A stretch of 6,947 nucleotides of DNA from Clostridiales bacterium (lineage in GTDB: Bacteria; Bacillota; Clostridia; Saccharofermentanales; UBA5734), in assembly GCA_007135995.1 (NCBI GenBank), contig SLHU01000311.1, positions 1 through 6,947 on the forward strand, in the 5' to 3' direction. This document shows positions 1 through 6,565 of the stretch, piece by piece. The notes beneath the pieces are model-generated. The model ran no database searches, was not told where the DNA came from, and saw only the letters and a list, made by a program, of their open reading frames with translations. The position numbers were made by a program, and so were the translations under genes. Every line of letters starts with the position of its first letter. Positions within the stretch are counted from its first letter, which is position 1.

Positions 1-96
1 GCCAAGGCAATGCAGGCCGTTTTTAAAGAAAATGGGTACCGTACTCTGATACTCATTAAGAACTTCCGCGATATACATATCTTTTGTAATTGCCAT
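1..96 (-). CDS. DUF1858 (redox-disulfide domain) protein, N-terminal part
   Basis: Thirty-two codons read from an ATG at 96 down to the window edge, giving MAITKDMYIAEVLNEYQSTV followed by PIFFKNGLHCLG. This matches the DUF1858 pattern: an opening 'ITKDM.I.EVL..Y' helix, then a hydrophobic segment and a 'G.HC.GC' redox motif. These are small proteins of roughly 65-80 residues, sometimes found beside hybrid-cluster or other redox proteins, and their biochemical role is not established. Only the first Cys (residue 30) of the expected CxxC pair is visible; the next codon outside the window should be the second Cys. The start is well supported by GGAGGG seven bases upstream (revcomp of about 104-109). 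The gene has its own candidate promoter about 135 bp upstream. Family call fairly confident; function unknown. Confidence 0.75.
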   Translation of the reverse strand, partial: MAITKDMYIAEVLNEYQSTVPIFFKNGLHCLG

Positions 97-146
97 GATA
101 AGACCCTCCATTTCATGATCGGTCTATGATAATGTGAACCGCTGCA

Positions 147-160
147 AACGCTTAACGCTT
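147..160. repeat. tandem 7-bp repeat AACGCTT x2
   Basis: Two adjacent exact copies of AACGCTT (147-153 and 154-160) lie in the presumed leader of the DUF1858 gene. A two-copy 7-mer can arise by chance; it is recorded only because tandem heptamers in a leader can be binding sites. Confidence 0.4.
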
Positions 161-229
161 GAGATGACTTGCTTCAGCTCAGAAAGCTTAATAACAAGAA
201 GTTCATCATTTAATCATCTGATCAAACCT

Positions 230-258
230 ATTCTACACTATATTCTAGCGGGTTACAA
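230..258 (-). promoter_or_regulatory. candidate SigA-type promoter for the DUF1858 gene
   Basis: On the minus strand TTGTAA (complement of 253-258) is followed after exactly 17 bp by TAGAAT (complement of 230-235). The boxes match the SigA consensus at 4/6 and 5/6 positions. It points toward the DUF1858 start at 96, and no gene lies between. Start of transcription would be near 223. Inference from motif and spacing only. Confidence 0.5.
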
Positions 259-338
259 CCTGATAAAAGTAGTTGTCCGATACATCTGCGCCGCGTAAGA
301 TACCCTTTTTGTGACCTTGAAAAATTTAACCAGTTCAC

Positions 339-351
339 TGATGGTCCATCA
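339..351. repeat. 13-bp perfect dyad TGATGG-T-CCATCA
   Basis: Six-base arms are separated by a single base, in the intergenic region downstream of the E2-like gene and about 80 bp upstream of the promoter candidate at 230-258. A one-base centre cannot form an RNA hairpin as it stands, so a protein-binding site is more plausible than a terminator. It may also be chance. Confidence 0.35.
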
Positions 352-385
352 CACATGTCAACCTATGTATAACAACCAGCAGTCA

Positions 386-416
386 GGAAAACTATTTGCC
401 GAGGCCTTAGCCGGCA
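386..416 (-). terminator. possible weak intrinsic terminator of the E2-like gene
   Basis: On the minus strand TGCCGG and TCGGCA (complement of 411-416 and 397-402) can pair as a six-base stem with one G-U pair around an eight-base loop. The TAA stop codon lies in the loop. The run AAATAGTTTT follows. The stem is short and the U-tract is offset by several bases, so this is weak. Confidence 0.3.
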
Positions 417-1297
417 GGTGGTTTTGAGGGCTTATTCAGCTGTTCAGGGTGCTCTAGAAGCTGCTGGAACCTTTTAATTGATCGTGCGAAATAAAAGCCG
501 TCACTGATTCTTTCATCAAGCGTAAAGGCCATATTCATCATTTCTCTGATTTCCAGCTGTTGATCTTTATTGACAACAGCTGTTTTCTTTGACACACCAA
601 TCGTCATAAAAATAGAAGTTGTTCCCCATTCATATAAATGATGGTAAGGTGCATCAACGTTTAAGCTGGCCAGATTTGAAAGAAAAAAGCTGGCATGCAT
701 GGGGTCGGCATCGATTACGAAACGCGGCAGCCAGCCATGATAGTCAAGCCAGCTGAGAAAGGCAACCATCAGTTTCAGCAACAGGCGGGGCATTTTCATC
801 AGATAATTGAACCAGTTAACGGCGCCGTGACGCTTTTTGTCGTCAGACTTTGCTTCCTGCCTGACTTTATGAACTTCCTTTTGTATTTTCTCCGCGATCG
901 TAGACAGCGTGTCCTGTTCATCAAAACTCAGGATAGCGATTTCCTCTTTTGCGTCATCATTGAACTCACGCTTGATCACAAATGCGCAGGTCATTTTATG
1001 TCGCTGATAAAGCCGTCTGCCTATGACAAAACGATTCATCTGGGGTCTTTCAACTGCTGTCTTGACAATTGCAGCCAGCACAGCATGAAATAAAGTCACT
1101 TTTTTGCCGCCGGATTGCGCGGATTCATGGTTAAGCGCGTTTAAATAGGCTTTCAGACTGGTGATATCTATCTGCTGCGTGAAATAAACAGCCGAATCAT
1201 TCCTGCCTTTCATGATATAGGGCAGGGCTTGCATAAATGGATCTATTTTATTAAGGTACGTGCCGTCTGAGCGGCCAGGCCATTTTCTTTTTTTCAT
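407..1297 (-). CDS. 2-oxoacid dehydrogenase E2-like (CAT-fold) protein without lipoyl domain or catalytic His
   Basis: A 296-residue protein resembling only the acyltransferase core of dihydrolipoamide acyltransferases (E2), a chloramphenicol-acetyltransferase-type fold. Landmarks are a leading 'DGTYLNKIDPFMQALPYIM' segment typical of the stand-alone clostridial family, the core helix and strand 'FHAVLAAIVKTAVERPQMNRFVIGRR' split at residues 70-95, 'SFFLSNLASL' at 203-212 corresponding to the E2 'ISNLG' motif, and 'GTTSIFMTIG' at 225-234. No lipoyl or peripheral-subunit-binding domain precedes the core. The active-site HxxxDG motif reads ERISDG at 262-267, so Glu replaces the catalytic His and ordinary acyltransfer is doubtful. 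No E1 or E3 genes are nearby. An in-frame TAG 15 bases upstream rules out a longer ORF, yet the ATG at 1297 has no Shine-Dalgarno site at normal distance. The true substrate or role is unknown. Confidence 0.8.
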   Translation of the reverse strand: MKKRKWPGRSDGTYLNKIDPFMQALPYIMKGRNDSAVYFTQQIDITSLKAYLNALNHESAQSGGKKVTLFHAVLAAIVKTAVERPQMNRFVIGRRLYQRHKMTCAFVIKREFNDDAKEEIAILSFDEQDTLSTIAEKIQKEVHKVRQEAKSDDKKRHGAVNWFNYLMKMPRLLLKLMVAFLSWLDYHGWLPRFVIDADPMHASFFLSNLASLNVDAPYHHLYEWGTTSIFMTIGVSKKTAVVNKDQQLEIREMMNMAFTLDERISDGFYFARSIKRFQQLLEHPEQLNKPSKPPAG

Positions 1298-1325
1298 CGT
1301 CTGCTGCTGCTAAAACCCTTGGCTT

Positions 1326-1354
1326 TCACACCATGATTGAAGCAACCCCTCCTT
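1326..1354 (-). promoter_or_regulatory. strong Shine-Dalgarno plus ATG-GTG-TGA mini-ORF upstream of the E2-like gene
   Basis: On the minus strand AAGGAGGGG (complement of 1346-1354) is a near-ideal ribosome binding site, but it lies about 50 bases before the E2-like start at 1297. The nearest ATG after it (complement of 1332-1334) opens a two-codon ORF ending in TGA at 1326-1328. The E2 reading frame is closed by TAG at 1310-1312. Possible explanations are a translated leader with reinitiation, a recent nonsense mutation that removed an earlier start such as TTG, or a ribosome standby site. Confidence 0.45.
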
Positions 1355-1453
1355 CTTATATTTGGCAATCGTCCCGCTGTATGCATGTGTATATTTGACT
1401 GTCACAGAAACTGCTGCAAACGAATGGGTTCATACCAGAAATTCCCGTTGAGA

Positions 1454-3925
1454 TCAGCTGGCAACGATATTGACCAGCCTGCCTTTGACAACAATTACTT
1501 TTCTGACCGACCGTGTGCCCAGCATTTCCCTGGTGCGATCGTCTTCCAGAATCATTTTCTCAATTTCTGCCTGATCAGCATCTGTCGGTACCTGTGTACG
1601 GTATTTGATCGAGCCGTTTAACTGGACCGCAATTTCTACTTCCTCGCGAACCAGTGCCCCGGGATTATGAACCGGCCATGGCTGAGCGAAAATAGACGGC
1701 GCATAACCCATCTGCTGCCACATTTCTTCAGCGAAATGCGGCGCGAACGGTGCGATGAGCAGGACAAGATCCTTGACGACAGCTTTGATCAGCCCGGTAT
1801 TTTGCTCAGGCGCGCGAGCCGTATAGTGGTTCAATGCATTCAGAAGCTCCATCATACGTGAAATAGATGTATTGAACTGAAAGCGCCCGGCATCTGTTGT
1901 AACAGCTTTGATGGCATAGTGTCTGGCATACTGCAGTTCCTTATCAGCATCTTTTATAGCCAATGCAACGTCTGAATCTGCATCAGGCAGTTCAGCAACC
2001 GCACGTTCGACGCGGGCGATGAATTTGGCGATTGCCTTGACGCCGTCATCGTTCCATGGCCCTCCTTCTGTGTAGGCAAAGCCAAAACCAAGATACATTC
2101 TGAACACATCGGATCCATAATCAGTAATATATTCGTCCGGAGATATGGTATTACCGCGTGATTTCGACATTTTCTGACCGTCAGCACCTAAAATAGTGCC
2201 CTGATGAACCAGAGAGGTAAAAGGTTCATCAAATCCAAGGAAGCCCATATCACGCAGCGCCTTAGTGACAAATCTAGCATACAGCAGATGCATGGCTGCA
2301 TGTTCAGCACCGCCGATATATTTGTCGACAGGACACATTTTATCAACGATTTCTTTGCTGAAAGGCTCCTGATCGTTTTTACTGTCGGGATATCTGAACT
2401 GATACCATGAAGAGCAGACAAACGTATCAAGCGTGTCAGCATCGCGCTGAGCCGGTTTGCCGCATTGCGGACAGACGGTAGCAATGAAATCCTTGTTCTT
2501 TTTCAAAGGAGATTCGCCGTCCGGCGTGAACTCAACGTCATAGGGCAGCTTTACCGGCAGCTGCTCTTCAGGCACAGGGACAACGCCACAGGTGCCGCAG
2601 TATACAATAGGGATTGGTGTCCCCCAGTAACGCTGGCGAGATACCAGCCAGTCACGCAGGCGGTAATTAATACGACGACTGCCTTTCTGAACAGGCTCCA
2701 GCTGTTTTATCATCGCGTCAGTCGCTTCTTCCGATGTCATATCAGAAAAAATGTCACTATCAACTAAAATGCCCTTGTCCGTAAAAGGCAGGTCATCAGA
2801 TGATCCGTCCGCAGAACGGATGACGCGTTTGACGGGCAGGCTGAATTTCTCAGCAAACTCAAAGTCCCGCTCATCATGACCGGGCACGGCCATTACGACA
2901 CCGGTGCCGTAACCGCCGATCACATAATCAGCTGCCCAGATCTCCACCCTCACATCGCTCAGCGGATGGATGGCATAGGAACCTGTAAAGACACCTGATT
3001 TTTCACGAACTGTAGACATGCGGTCTATATCTGATATTTTCGCTGTCTGCTGACGATACGCTTCCACAGCTGCACGATGTTCATCAGTTGTCAGCAGCTG
3101 GCATAAATCACTTTCAGGCGCGACAACAACATAGGTGACACCCATGAGTGTATCCGCTCTTGTTGTAAATACCGGCAGCTGGACCGCTTCACCTTGGTCA
3201 TCCTTTAATGGCAAACCGTTTTTTTCAGCACCAAAAACAATTTCGGCACCTTCTGAACGGCCTATCCAGTTAGCCTGTATTTTTTTCGTTTTCTCCGGCC
3301 AGTCAAGTGCAGGCAGACCGTCAAGCAGTTCCTGGGCATATTCAGTGATCTTGAAAAACCATTGTGTCAGATTCTTTCTGACGACATCCGCCTGGCAGCG
3401 CTCACATGCGCCTTCCAGTACCTGTTCATTTGCCAGTACCGTATTGCACTGCGGACACCAGTTAACCGGCGCGTTCTTTCTATAAGCAAGGTTGTTTTTG
3501 TATAACTGCAGGAAAAGCCACTGGTTCCAGCGATAATATTCTGGCTGACAAGTCGCCAGTTCAGCGTCCCAGTCAAACATGCCGCCCATTTCTTTCAGCT
3601 GTTTGCGCATGGTTTGAATATTGCTCAAGGTACTGTCCTGGGGATGAATGCCTGTTTTAATCGCGTAGTTTTCAGCGGGCAGTCCGAACGCGTCGAAACC
3701 CATCGGCTGAAAAACAGCGTGACCTTGCATTTTTTTCATCCGGGCCCAGGAATCTGACAAGGCATAATTGTACCAATGGCCAACGTGCAGATTTGATGCT
3801 GACGGATAAGAAAACATTTCCAGAACATACAGTTTACGTTCCGCATCCTCGGGGTTGTACATGTTGGCACCTGTTTTTTCCCACCAGGCCTGCCACTTGC
3901 GATCGATATCAACTGAATAAGTCAT
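1454..3925 (-). CDS. leuS: leucyl-tRNA synthetase
   Basis: A class Ia synthetase that activates leucine with ATP and charges tRNA-Leu in the cytoplasm. In an 823-residue protein the HIGH box is HVGH at 47-50 and the KMSKS loop is intact at 585-589. A zinc-knuckle CPQC...CERC has cysteines at 157, 160, 174 and 177. The CP1 editing domain that removes mischarged amino acids carries the threonine-rich TTRADT (254-259) and GHDERD (349-354, including the conserved editing Asp). RQRYWG lies at 430-435, and a second CxxC...CxxC pair at 443/446 and 485/488. The tRNA-binding helical domain and a C-terminal domain ending VKGRLVNIVAS complete it. Length is normal for bacterial LeuRS (about 800-860). The ATG at 3925 is preferred over the in-frame ATG at 3931, because the AGAGAGG site is eight bases from the former and nearly abuts the latter. 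No T-box motif is visible in the 123 bp gap after traX. No frameshift. Confidence 0.97.
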   Translation of the reverse strand: MTYSVDIDRKWQAWWEKTGANMYNPEDAERKLYVLEMFSYPSASNLHVGHWYNYALSDSWARMKKMQGHAVFQPMGFDAFGLPAENYAIKTGIHPQDSTLSNIQTMRKQLKEMGGMFDWDAELATCQPEYYRWNQWLFLQLYKNNLAYRKNAPVNWCPQCNTVLANEQVLEGACERCQADVVRKNLTQWFFKITEYAQELLDGLPALDWPEKTKKIQANWIGRSEGAEIVFGAEKNGLPLKDDQGEAVQLPVFTTRADTLMGVTYVVVAPESDLCQLLTTDEHRAAVEAYRQQTAKISDIDRMSTVREKSGVFTGSYAIHPLSDVRVEIWAADYVIGGYGTGVVMAVPGHDERDFEFAEKFSLPVKRVIRSADGSSDDLPFTDKGILVDSDIFSDMTSEEATDAMIKQLEPVQKGSRRINYRLRDWLVSRQRYWGTPIPIVYCGTCGVVPVPEEQLPVKLPYDVEFTPDGESPLKKNKDFIATVCPQCGKPAQRDADTLDTFVCSSWYQFRYPDSKNDQEPFSKEIVDKMCPVDKYIGGAEHAAMHLLYARFVTKALRDMGFLGFDEPFTSLVHQGTILGADGQKMSKSRGNTISPDEYITDYGSDVFRMYLGFGFAYTEGGPWNDDGVKAIAKFIARVERAVAELPDADSDVALAIKDADKELQYARHYAIKAVTTDAGRFQFNTSISRMMELLNALNHYTARAPEQNTGLIKAVVKDLVLLIAPFAPHFAEEMWQQMGYAPSIFAQPWPVHNPGALVREEVEIAVQLNGSIKYRTQVPTDADQAEIEKMILEDDRTREMLGTRSVRKVIVVKGRLVNIVAS

Positions 3926-3963
3926 GATCATTTCCTCTCTTCATGCGCTTGTTTTGACGATTT

Positions 3964-3998
3964 ATTTTATCAGAAACGCGATATGAATGCACGTTCAT
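3964..3998 (-). promoter_or_regulatory. possible leuS promoter -10 with overlapping dyad
   Basis: On the minus strand TAAAAT (complement of 3964-3969) resembles a -10 box about 40 bases before the leuS start. No recognisable -35 lies at 16-18 bp. Instead that place is occupied by an inverted repeat, ATGAA-TGCACG-TTCAT (3983-3998, five-base arms). Such an arrangement could be an activator or repressor site, but both motifs are short and may be coincidental. leuS might also be read through from traX. Confidence 0.25.
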
Positions 3999-4048
3999 CA
4001 GATCTGCGAGACATCAGTGTCACATGGAAGGTTTACAAGAAACCGGTA

Positions 4049-4879
4049 TCAGCCAAGCGCTGTCAGATAGGAAGATAACAAGGCCAGCAGCGCAAGATGA
4101 CCAGGATAAAACAGATAAAAGGAATATTTGACCAGCCTGCCGGGTTTGCGGCCGTGCTGATACTGTTCGCACAGCGGCAGCGCGACTATGGAGAAGGTCT
4201 GTACAATCGCCCAGTCAACCGGCATGGCTTCACCGGTAATTCGAATGATCAGAAATACAGCGTTCAGCAGAATGAAAAACTGCAGTGATTTTTTGAGGTG
4301 CTCCGTTTCATCGAAAAGATCCCGCGCCATATAAAACAATGTGACAGTCAGCAGTCCATATAAGCCGTAATCAGGTTTCAGTATCTGTGAAGCAAAAGCC
4401 GCCATCAAAATCATCAGAAGGCCTGCAGGCAAACCTGCTCTCGGATCCAGCGTGATGCCCCTGAGACTCAGTTTGACATCATACCGGGAGTTTGACAGCG
4501 CATCGCCGCCTGATGACACAGGACGCAGACTTCCTATCACATCGAAAAAAGAATGCATGGCGAGTCTGTATCCAGAAATCATAACGATTGACAAAGCGAA
4601 AGTGACCAGCACATTTGTGCCTGACCAGCTGATGCCGGCTGCCTGGTGGCTGACCCGGATGACTATTTCTGAGATAAAGGCAAATACGGCCATACGGAAA
4701 AAGTAGACAACCGGATTGCGTGTGCGCGTGTATCCCAGGGCGATTCCCCATGCGAACATGGGGAACGCAAGTCTGCCGGCCAGGCGCATCAAGGCTGAAA
4801 GCCAGTCCGGCATCAGCGGGTAAAAATAGTAGCCGATATGATCGATGAGCATAAACAGACAGGCCAGCAATTTAAGCAT
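4049..4879 (-). CDS. TraX-family integral membrane protein
   Basis: A 276-residue polytopic membrane protein matching the TraX family. It opens MLKLLACLFMLIDHIGYYFY, with the typical 'K..A...M..DH.G..F.P' first helix. Then come 'RLAGRLAFPMFAWGIALGY' (32-50), 'YFFRMAVFAFISEI' (59-72) and, near the end, 'KYSFYLFYPGHLALLALL' (251-268), which is the family's 'KY.FY.FYP.HL' signature. About eight or nine membrane segments can be drawn. A soluble loop of about 40 residues (110-148, charged and Ser/Gly-rich) interrupts them. TraX of plasmid F is known for N-acetylating pilin; chromosomal Bacillota homologues have no assigned substrate, and no conjugation or pilus genes are in view, so transfer of that role is not justified. 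Start at 4879 has AAAGGA nine bases upstream. It is divergent from mreB and is followed 123 bp later by leuS in the same direction. Confidence 0.85.
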   Translation of the reverse strand: MLKLLACLFMLIDHIGYYFYPLMPDWLSALMRLAGRLAFPMFAWGIALGYTRTRNPVVYFFRMAVFAFISEIVIRVSHQAAGISWSGTNVLVTFALSIVMISGYRLAMHSFFDVIGSLRPVSSGGDALSNSRYDVKLSLRGITLDPRAGLPAGLLMILMAAFASQILKPDYGLYGLLTVTLFYMARDLFDETEHLKKSLQFFILLNAVFLIIRITGEAMPVDWAIVQTFSIVALPLCEQYQHGRKPGRLVKYSFYLFYPGHLALLALLSSYLTALG

Positions 4880-4940
4880 GCAGAAGAATCCTTTCAGGCA
4901 GACATTATTTTCCGGAGCTGATTGATTATCTGGTCAACCT

Positions 4941-4968
4941 ATTGTATCATTGTATAGCATGTAAACAA
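4941..4968 (-). promoter_or_regulatory. candidate promoter for traX
   Basis: On the minus strand TTGTTT (complement of 4963-4968) is followed after 16 bp by TACAAT (complement of 4941-4946). The -10 is 5/6 and the -35 4/6. A second TACAAT lies within TATACAAT eight bases before it, forming a small direct repeat, so the exact -10 is ambiguous. Transcription would start about 55 bases before the gene. Confidence 0.45.
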
Positions 4969-5098
4969 AGGTTCAGTCGATGTCGTCATGGATGATTTGC
5001 CTGACATTTTATAACAGTGACTTTTGGCTGATATAACCTGAAAATCTTTGAATATTTGTCTGATCAGGTAATCACTGACAGGATGCGATTCGCCTGGT

Positions 5099-5120
5099 GG
5101 CAACAGCACTTGCTGTTGTC
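5099..5120. repeat. dyad CAACAGCA-CT-TGCTGTTG upstream of mreB
   Basis: Perfect eight-base arms around a two-base centre (5101-5118) extend by a further G-T and G-C pair to 5099-5120. As RNA it would be a nine-pair hairpin with an ACTT loop, but no U-tract follows (AGAGTAAACG), so it is not a normal terminator. As DNA it overlaps the putative mreB -35 box and looks like an operator. Confidence 0.6.
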
Positions 5121-5144
5121 AGAGTAAACGTCTGCTGGTAATTT
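5116..5144 (+). promoter_or_regulatory. candidate promoter for mreB
   Basis: TTGTCA (5116-5121, 5/6 to consensus) is followed by a 17-bp spacer and TAATTT (5139-5144, only 3/6). A TGG immediately before the -10 gives an extended -10 TGn motif, which can compensate for a poor hexamer. The leader would be about 33 nt. An earlier or alternative-sigma promoter within 4980-5095 cannot be excluded. Confidence 0.35.
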
Positions 5145-5184
5145 GTTGCTGGATGAGTTGAAACAAAGTAAGTGAGGTATATAT

Positions 5185-6195
5185 ATGGGTCTGGGCATGG
5201 ATATTGGTATTGATCTGGGTACGGCAACCGTTTTGATTTATGTAAAAGGCAAAGGGGTTGTTCTTCGTGAGCCCTCCGTTGTGGCGATCAATTCAAGAAC
5301 AGGAAAAGTTCTGGCTGTGGGTGAAAACGCGAGCCTGATGCTGGGAAGAACCCCCGGTATTGTCGATGCGATCAGACCTTTGAGAGATGGCGTCATTTCT
5401 GATTTCAAAGTAACAGAGGTTATGCTGAAAGCATTTATCAATCGTGTCTGCAAAGGGCTGCGTGCGAAATATTTCAAACCGACCATTGTTGTTTGTGTTC
5501 CCAGCGTTATTACACCTGTTGAGCAGAAAGCTGTTGAGGATGCCACAAAGCACGCAGGCGCTAAAGACGTGTTTCTGATCCGTGAACCAATAGCGGCCGC
5601 GATTGGTGCCGGTATTGATATTACAAAGGCCTGCGGCAGCATGATTGTCGATATTGGCGGCGGAACAAGCGATATAGCAGTGATTTCACTTTGTCAGCCT
5701 GTTGTTGATTATTCACTGAAAGTAGCGGGCGACCGTTTTGATGAAGCGATCGTCAAGCATGTTCGCCGTAAACATAATATCCTGATAGGTGACCGCACAG
5801 CTGAAGAACTGAAAATAAATGTTGGGTGCGCCTATCCGCGAGATGAAGAACTGACGATGGAAGTCAGAGGCAGAAACCTGATCACAGGTCTGCCTGCAAC
5901 TATATCTGTATCATCGACGGAAATGCTGGAAGCGCTGGAAGAACCTGTTGCCCAGATCTTTGAGGCCGTTCATTCAGTGCTGGAAAGAACACCGCCAGAG
6001 CTGATGGCGGATATCAGCCAGCGCGGGATTGTTTTGACCGGCGGCGGCGCGCTGCTTTACGGTCTTGACAGGATGCTTTCCGCGAAAATCGGCATTGATG
6101 TTGTCGTAGCTGAAGATGCTGTCTCTTGCGTTGCGATCGGCACGGGCAAAGCGCTGACCATGATGGATAAGTTCGCTGCGTTAAGTGATTCCTGA
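5185..6195 (+). CDS. mreB: rod-shape-determining actin homologue MreB/Mbl family
   Basis: A 336-residue bacterial actin that forms membrane-associated filaments and guides lateral cell-wall synthesis with MreC, RodA and RodZ. The actin ATPase motifs are all present: phosphate-1 GIDLGTAT (8-15), 'REPIAAAIGAG' with the conserved Glu at 134, phosphate-2 DIGGGTSD (156-163), and the adenosine motif LTGGGALLYGLD (284-295). 'LERTPPEL' (266-273) and 'CVAIGTGKAL' (315-324) are also typical. Length is normal for the family (about 330-345). The start is fixed by GAGG (5174-5177) seven bases before the ATG; a second Met at residue 5 lacks such a site. No mreC, mreD or minD follows: a terminator and an unrelated gene come next. 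It therefore resembles the stand-alone paralogues of Bacillus (Mbl, MreBH) in context. Sequence alone does not securely separate MreB from Mbl. Confidence 0.95.
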   Translation: MGLGMDIGIDLGTATVLIYVKGKGVVLREPSVVAINSRTGKVLAVGENASLMLGRTPGIVDAIRPLRDGVISDFKVTEVMLKAFINRVCKGLRAKYFKPTIVVCVPSVITPVEQKAVEDATKHAGAKDVFLIREPIAAAIGAGIDITKACGSMIVDIGGGTSDIAVISLCQPVVDYSLKVAGDRFDEAIVKHVRRKHNILIGDRTAEELKINVGCAYPRDEELTMEVRGRNLITGLPATISVSSTEMLEALEEPVAQIFEAVHSVLERTPPELMADISQRGIVLTGGGALLYGLDRMLSAKIGIDVVVAEDAVSCVAIGTGKALTMMDKFAALSDS

Positions 6196-6300
6196 TTCCG
6201 GAAAGTATGCGAAAGGGTTCGGTACGATGCCTTGCAGTCTGTCTGGTCTGTTCATATATAGCATCAATGTCATTCGCGCAAGGATAAAATGATTGCCGCC

Positions 6301-6340
6301 ATGCCTCCTGATGTGAATGTATCAGGAGGCATTTGTATTC
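6301..6340 (+). terminator. intrinsic terminator of mreB
   Basis: ATGCCTCCTGAT (6301-6312) and ATCAGGAGGCAT (6321-6332) form a perfect 12-bp stem with an eight-base loop, which G-U pairs could shorten. It is followed by TTGTATTC, a U-rich though interrupted tail. It lies 105 bp after the mreB stop. The opposite side of the stem is GC-rich, so it acts for the plus strand only. A stem arm contains AGGAGG, but no sensible ORF follows it. Confidence 0.75.
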
Positions 6341-6417
6341 TCTGTCATATTTCCGGTGTATTATAGGCGGAACATGCATTAATCTGTAAAAAATCGAAAA
6401 AATATGAAATGCTTGTC

Positions 6418-6446
6418 TTGACGGTACCATTGCAGAGACCTATAAT
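6418..6446 (+). promoter_or_regulatory. near-consensus SigA promoter for the Rho_N-domain gene
   Basis: TTGACG (6418-6423, 5/6) is followed by an exact 17-bp spacer and TATAAT (6441-6446, 6/6). AT-rich sequence with A-tracts lies just upstream (about 6385-6407), resembling an UP element. Predicted start near 6453 gives a leader of about 148 nt. It is the best promoter in the window and suggests a well-expressed gene. Confidence 0.85.
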
Positions 6447-6547
6447 TATATTTATTCCTGATGACATTTCCTATGTTAGCGATTGTCTGACAACCTGGCT
6501 TATTTGCTCGGGTCTTTCCTTTTTTGTGTTACAAGGATAATTCAGTA

Positions 6548-6565
6548 ATGTTGTACTATTTTTGA
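6548..6565 (+). other. possible five-codon leader ORF (MLYYF)
   Basis: ATG-TTG-TAC-TAT-TTT-TGA begins nine bases after AAGGAT, a moderate ribosome binding site. Its stop overlaps the base of the hairpin at 6564-6586. Three of five codons are aromatic. A mini-ORF this short can arise by chance; its position right before a hairpin that precedes the main ribosome binding site is the only reason to list it. Confidence 0.25.

Larger units (their letters stand above)
97..406. other. intergenic region between the DUF1858 gene and the E2-like gene
   Basis: This 310 bp stretch contains no convincing coding sequence on either strand. It holds a possible weak terminator for the upstream E2-like gene at its right end, a 13-bp dyad near 339-351, a promoter candidate reading left at 230-258, a short tandem repeat at 147-160 and the ribosome binding site of the DUF1858 gene. 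If the promoter is real, the DUF1858 message has an untranslated leader of roughly 125 nt, in which I saw no recognisable riboswitch. Confidence 0.6.
4880..5184. other. divergent intergenic region traX / mreB
   Basis: This 305 bp region separates two divergently transcribed genes and shows no coding sequence. Its left end has the traX ribosome binding site and a leftward promoter candidate (4941-4968). Its right end has a perfect dyad (5099-5120), a rightward promoter candidate (5116-5144) and the mreB ribosome binding site. The middle (about 4970-5095) is AT-rich and contains the 8-bp palindrome CTGATCAG (5060-5067), but I could not assign it a function. Confidence 0.6.

Noticed and set aside
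695..1093. Plus-strand open frame of 132 codons inside the E2-like gene
   Set aside because: It lies wholly antisense to a gene with clear family motifs, and its translation shows no recognisable domain.
3932..4048. T-box leader for leuS
   Set aside because: The gap is only about 120 bp and no T-box core sequence or antiterminator/terminator pair is visible.
5099..5120. Terminator upstream of mreB
   Set aside because: The hairpin is not followed by a U-tract on either strand, so it is kept as a dyad/operator candidate.
5238..5642. Minus-strand open frame of 134 codons opposite mreB
   Set aside because: Antisense shadow of a highly conserved actin-family gene; its composition simply mirrors mreB codons.
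6288..6364. Small plus-strand ORF beginning AAGGATAAAATG (MIAAMPPDVN...)
   Set aside because: Its codons run through the terminator stem and loop and it ends after about 25 residues without recognisable features; the hairpin explains the sequence better.
6014..6430. Minus-strand open frame of 138 codons over the mreB end and the following intergenic region
   Set aside because: It runs through the mreB coding region and through the 12-bp terminator stem, is rich in Arg/Gln/His of the kind produced by antisense reading, and has no family resemblance.
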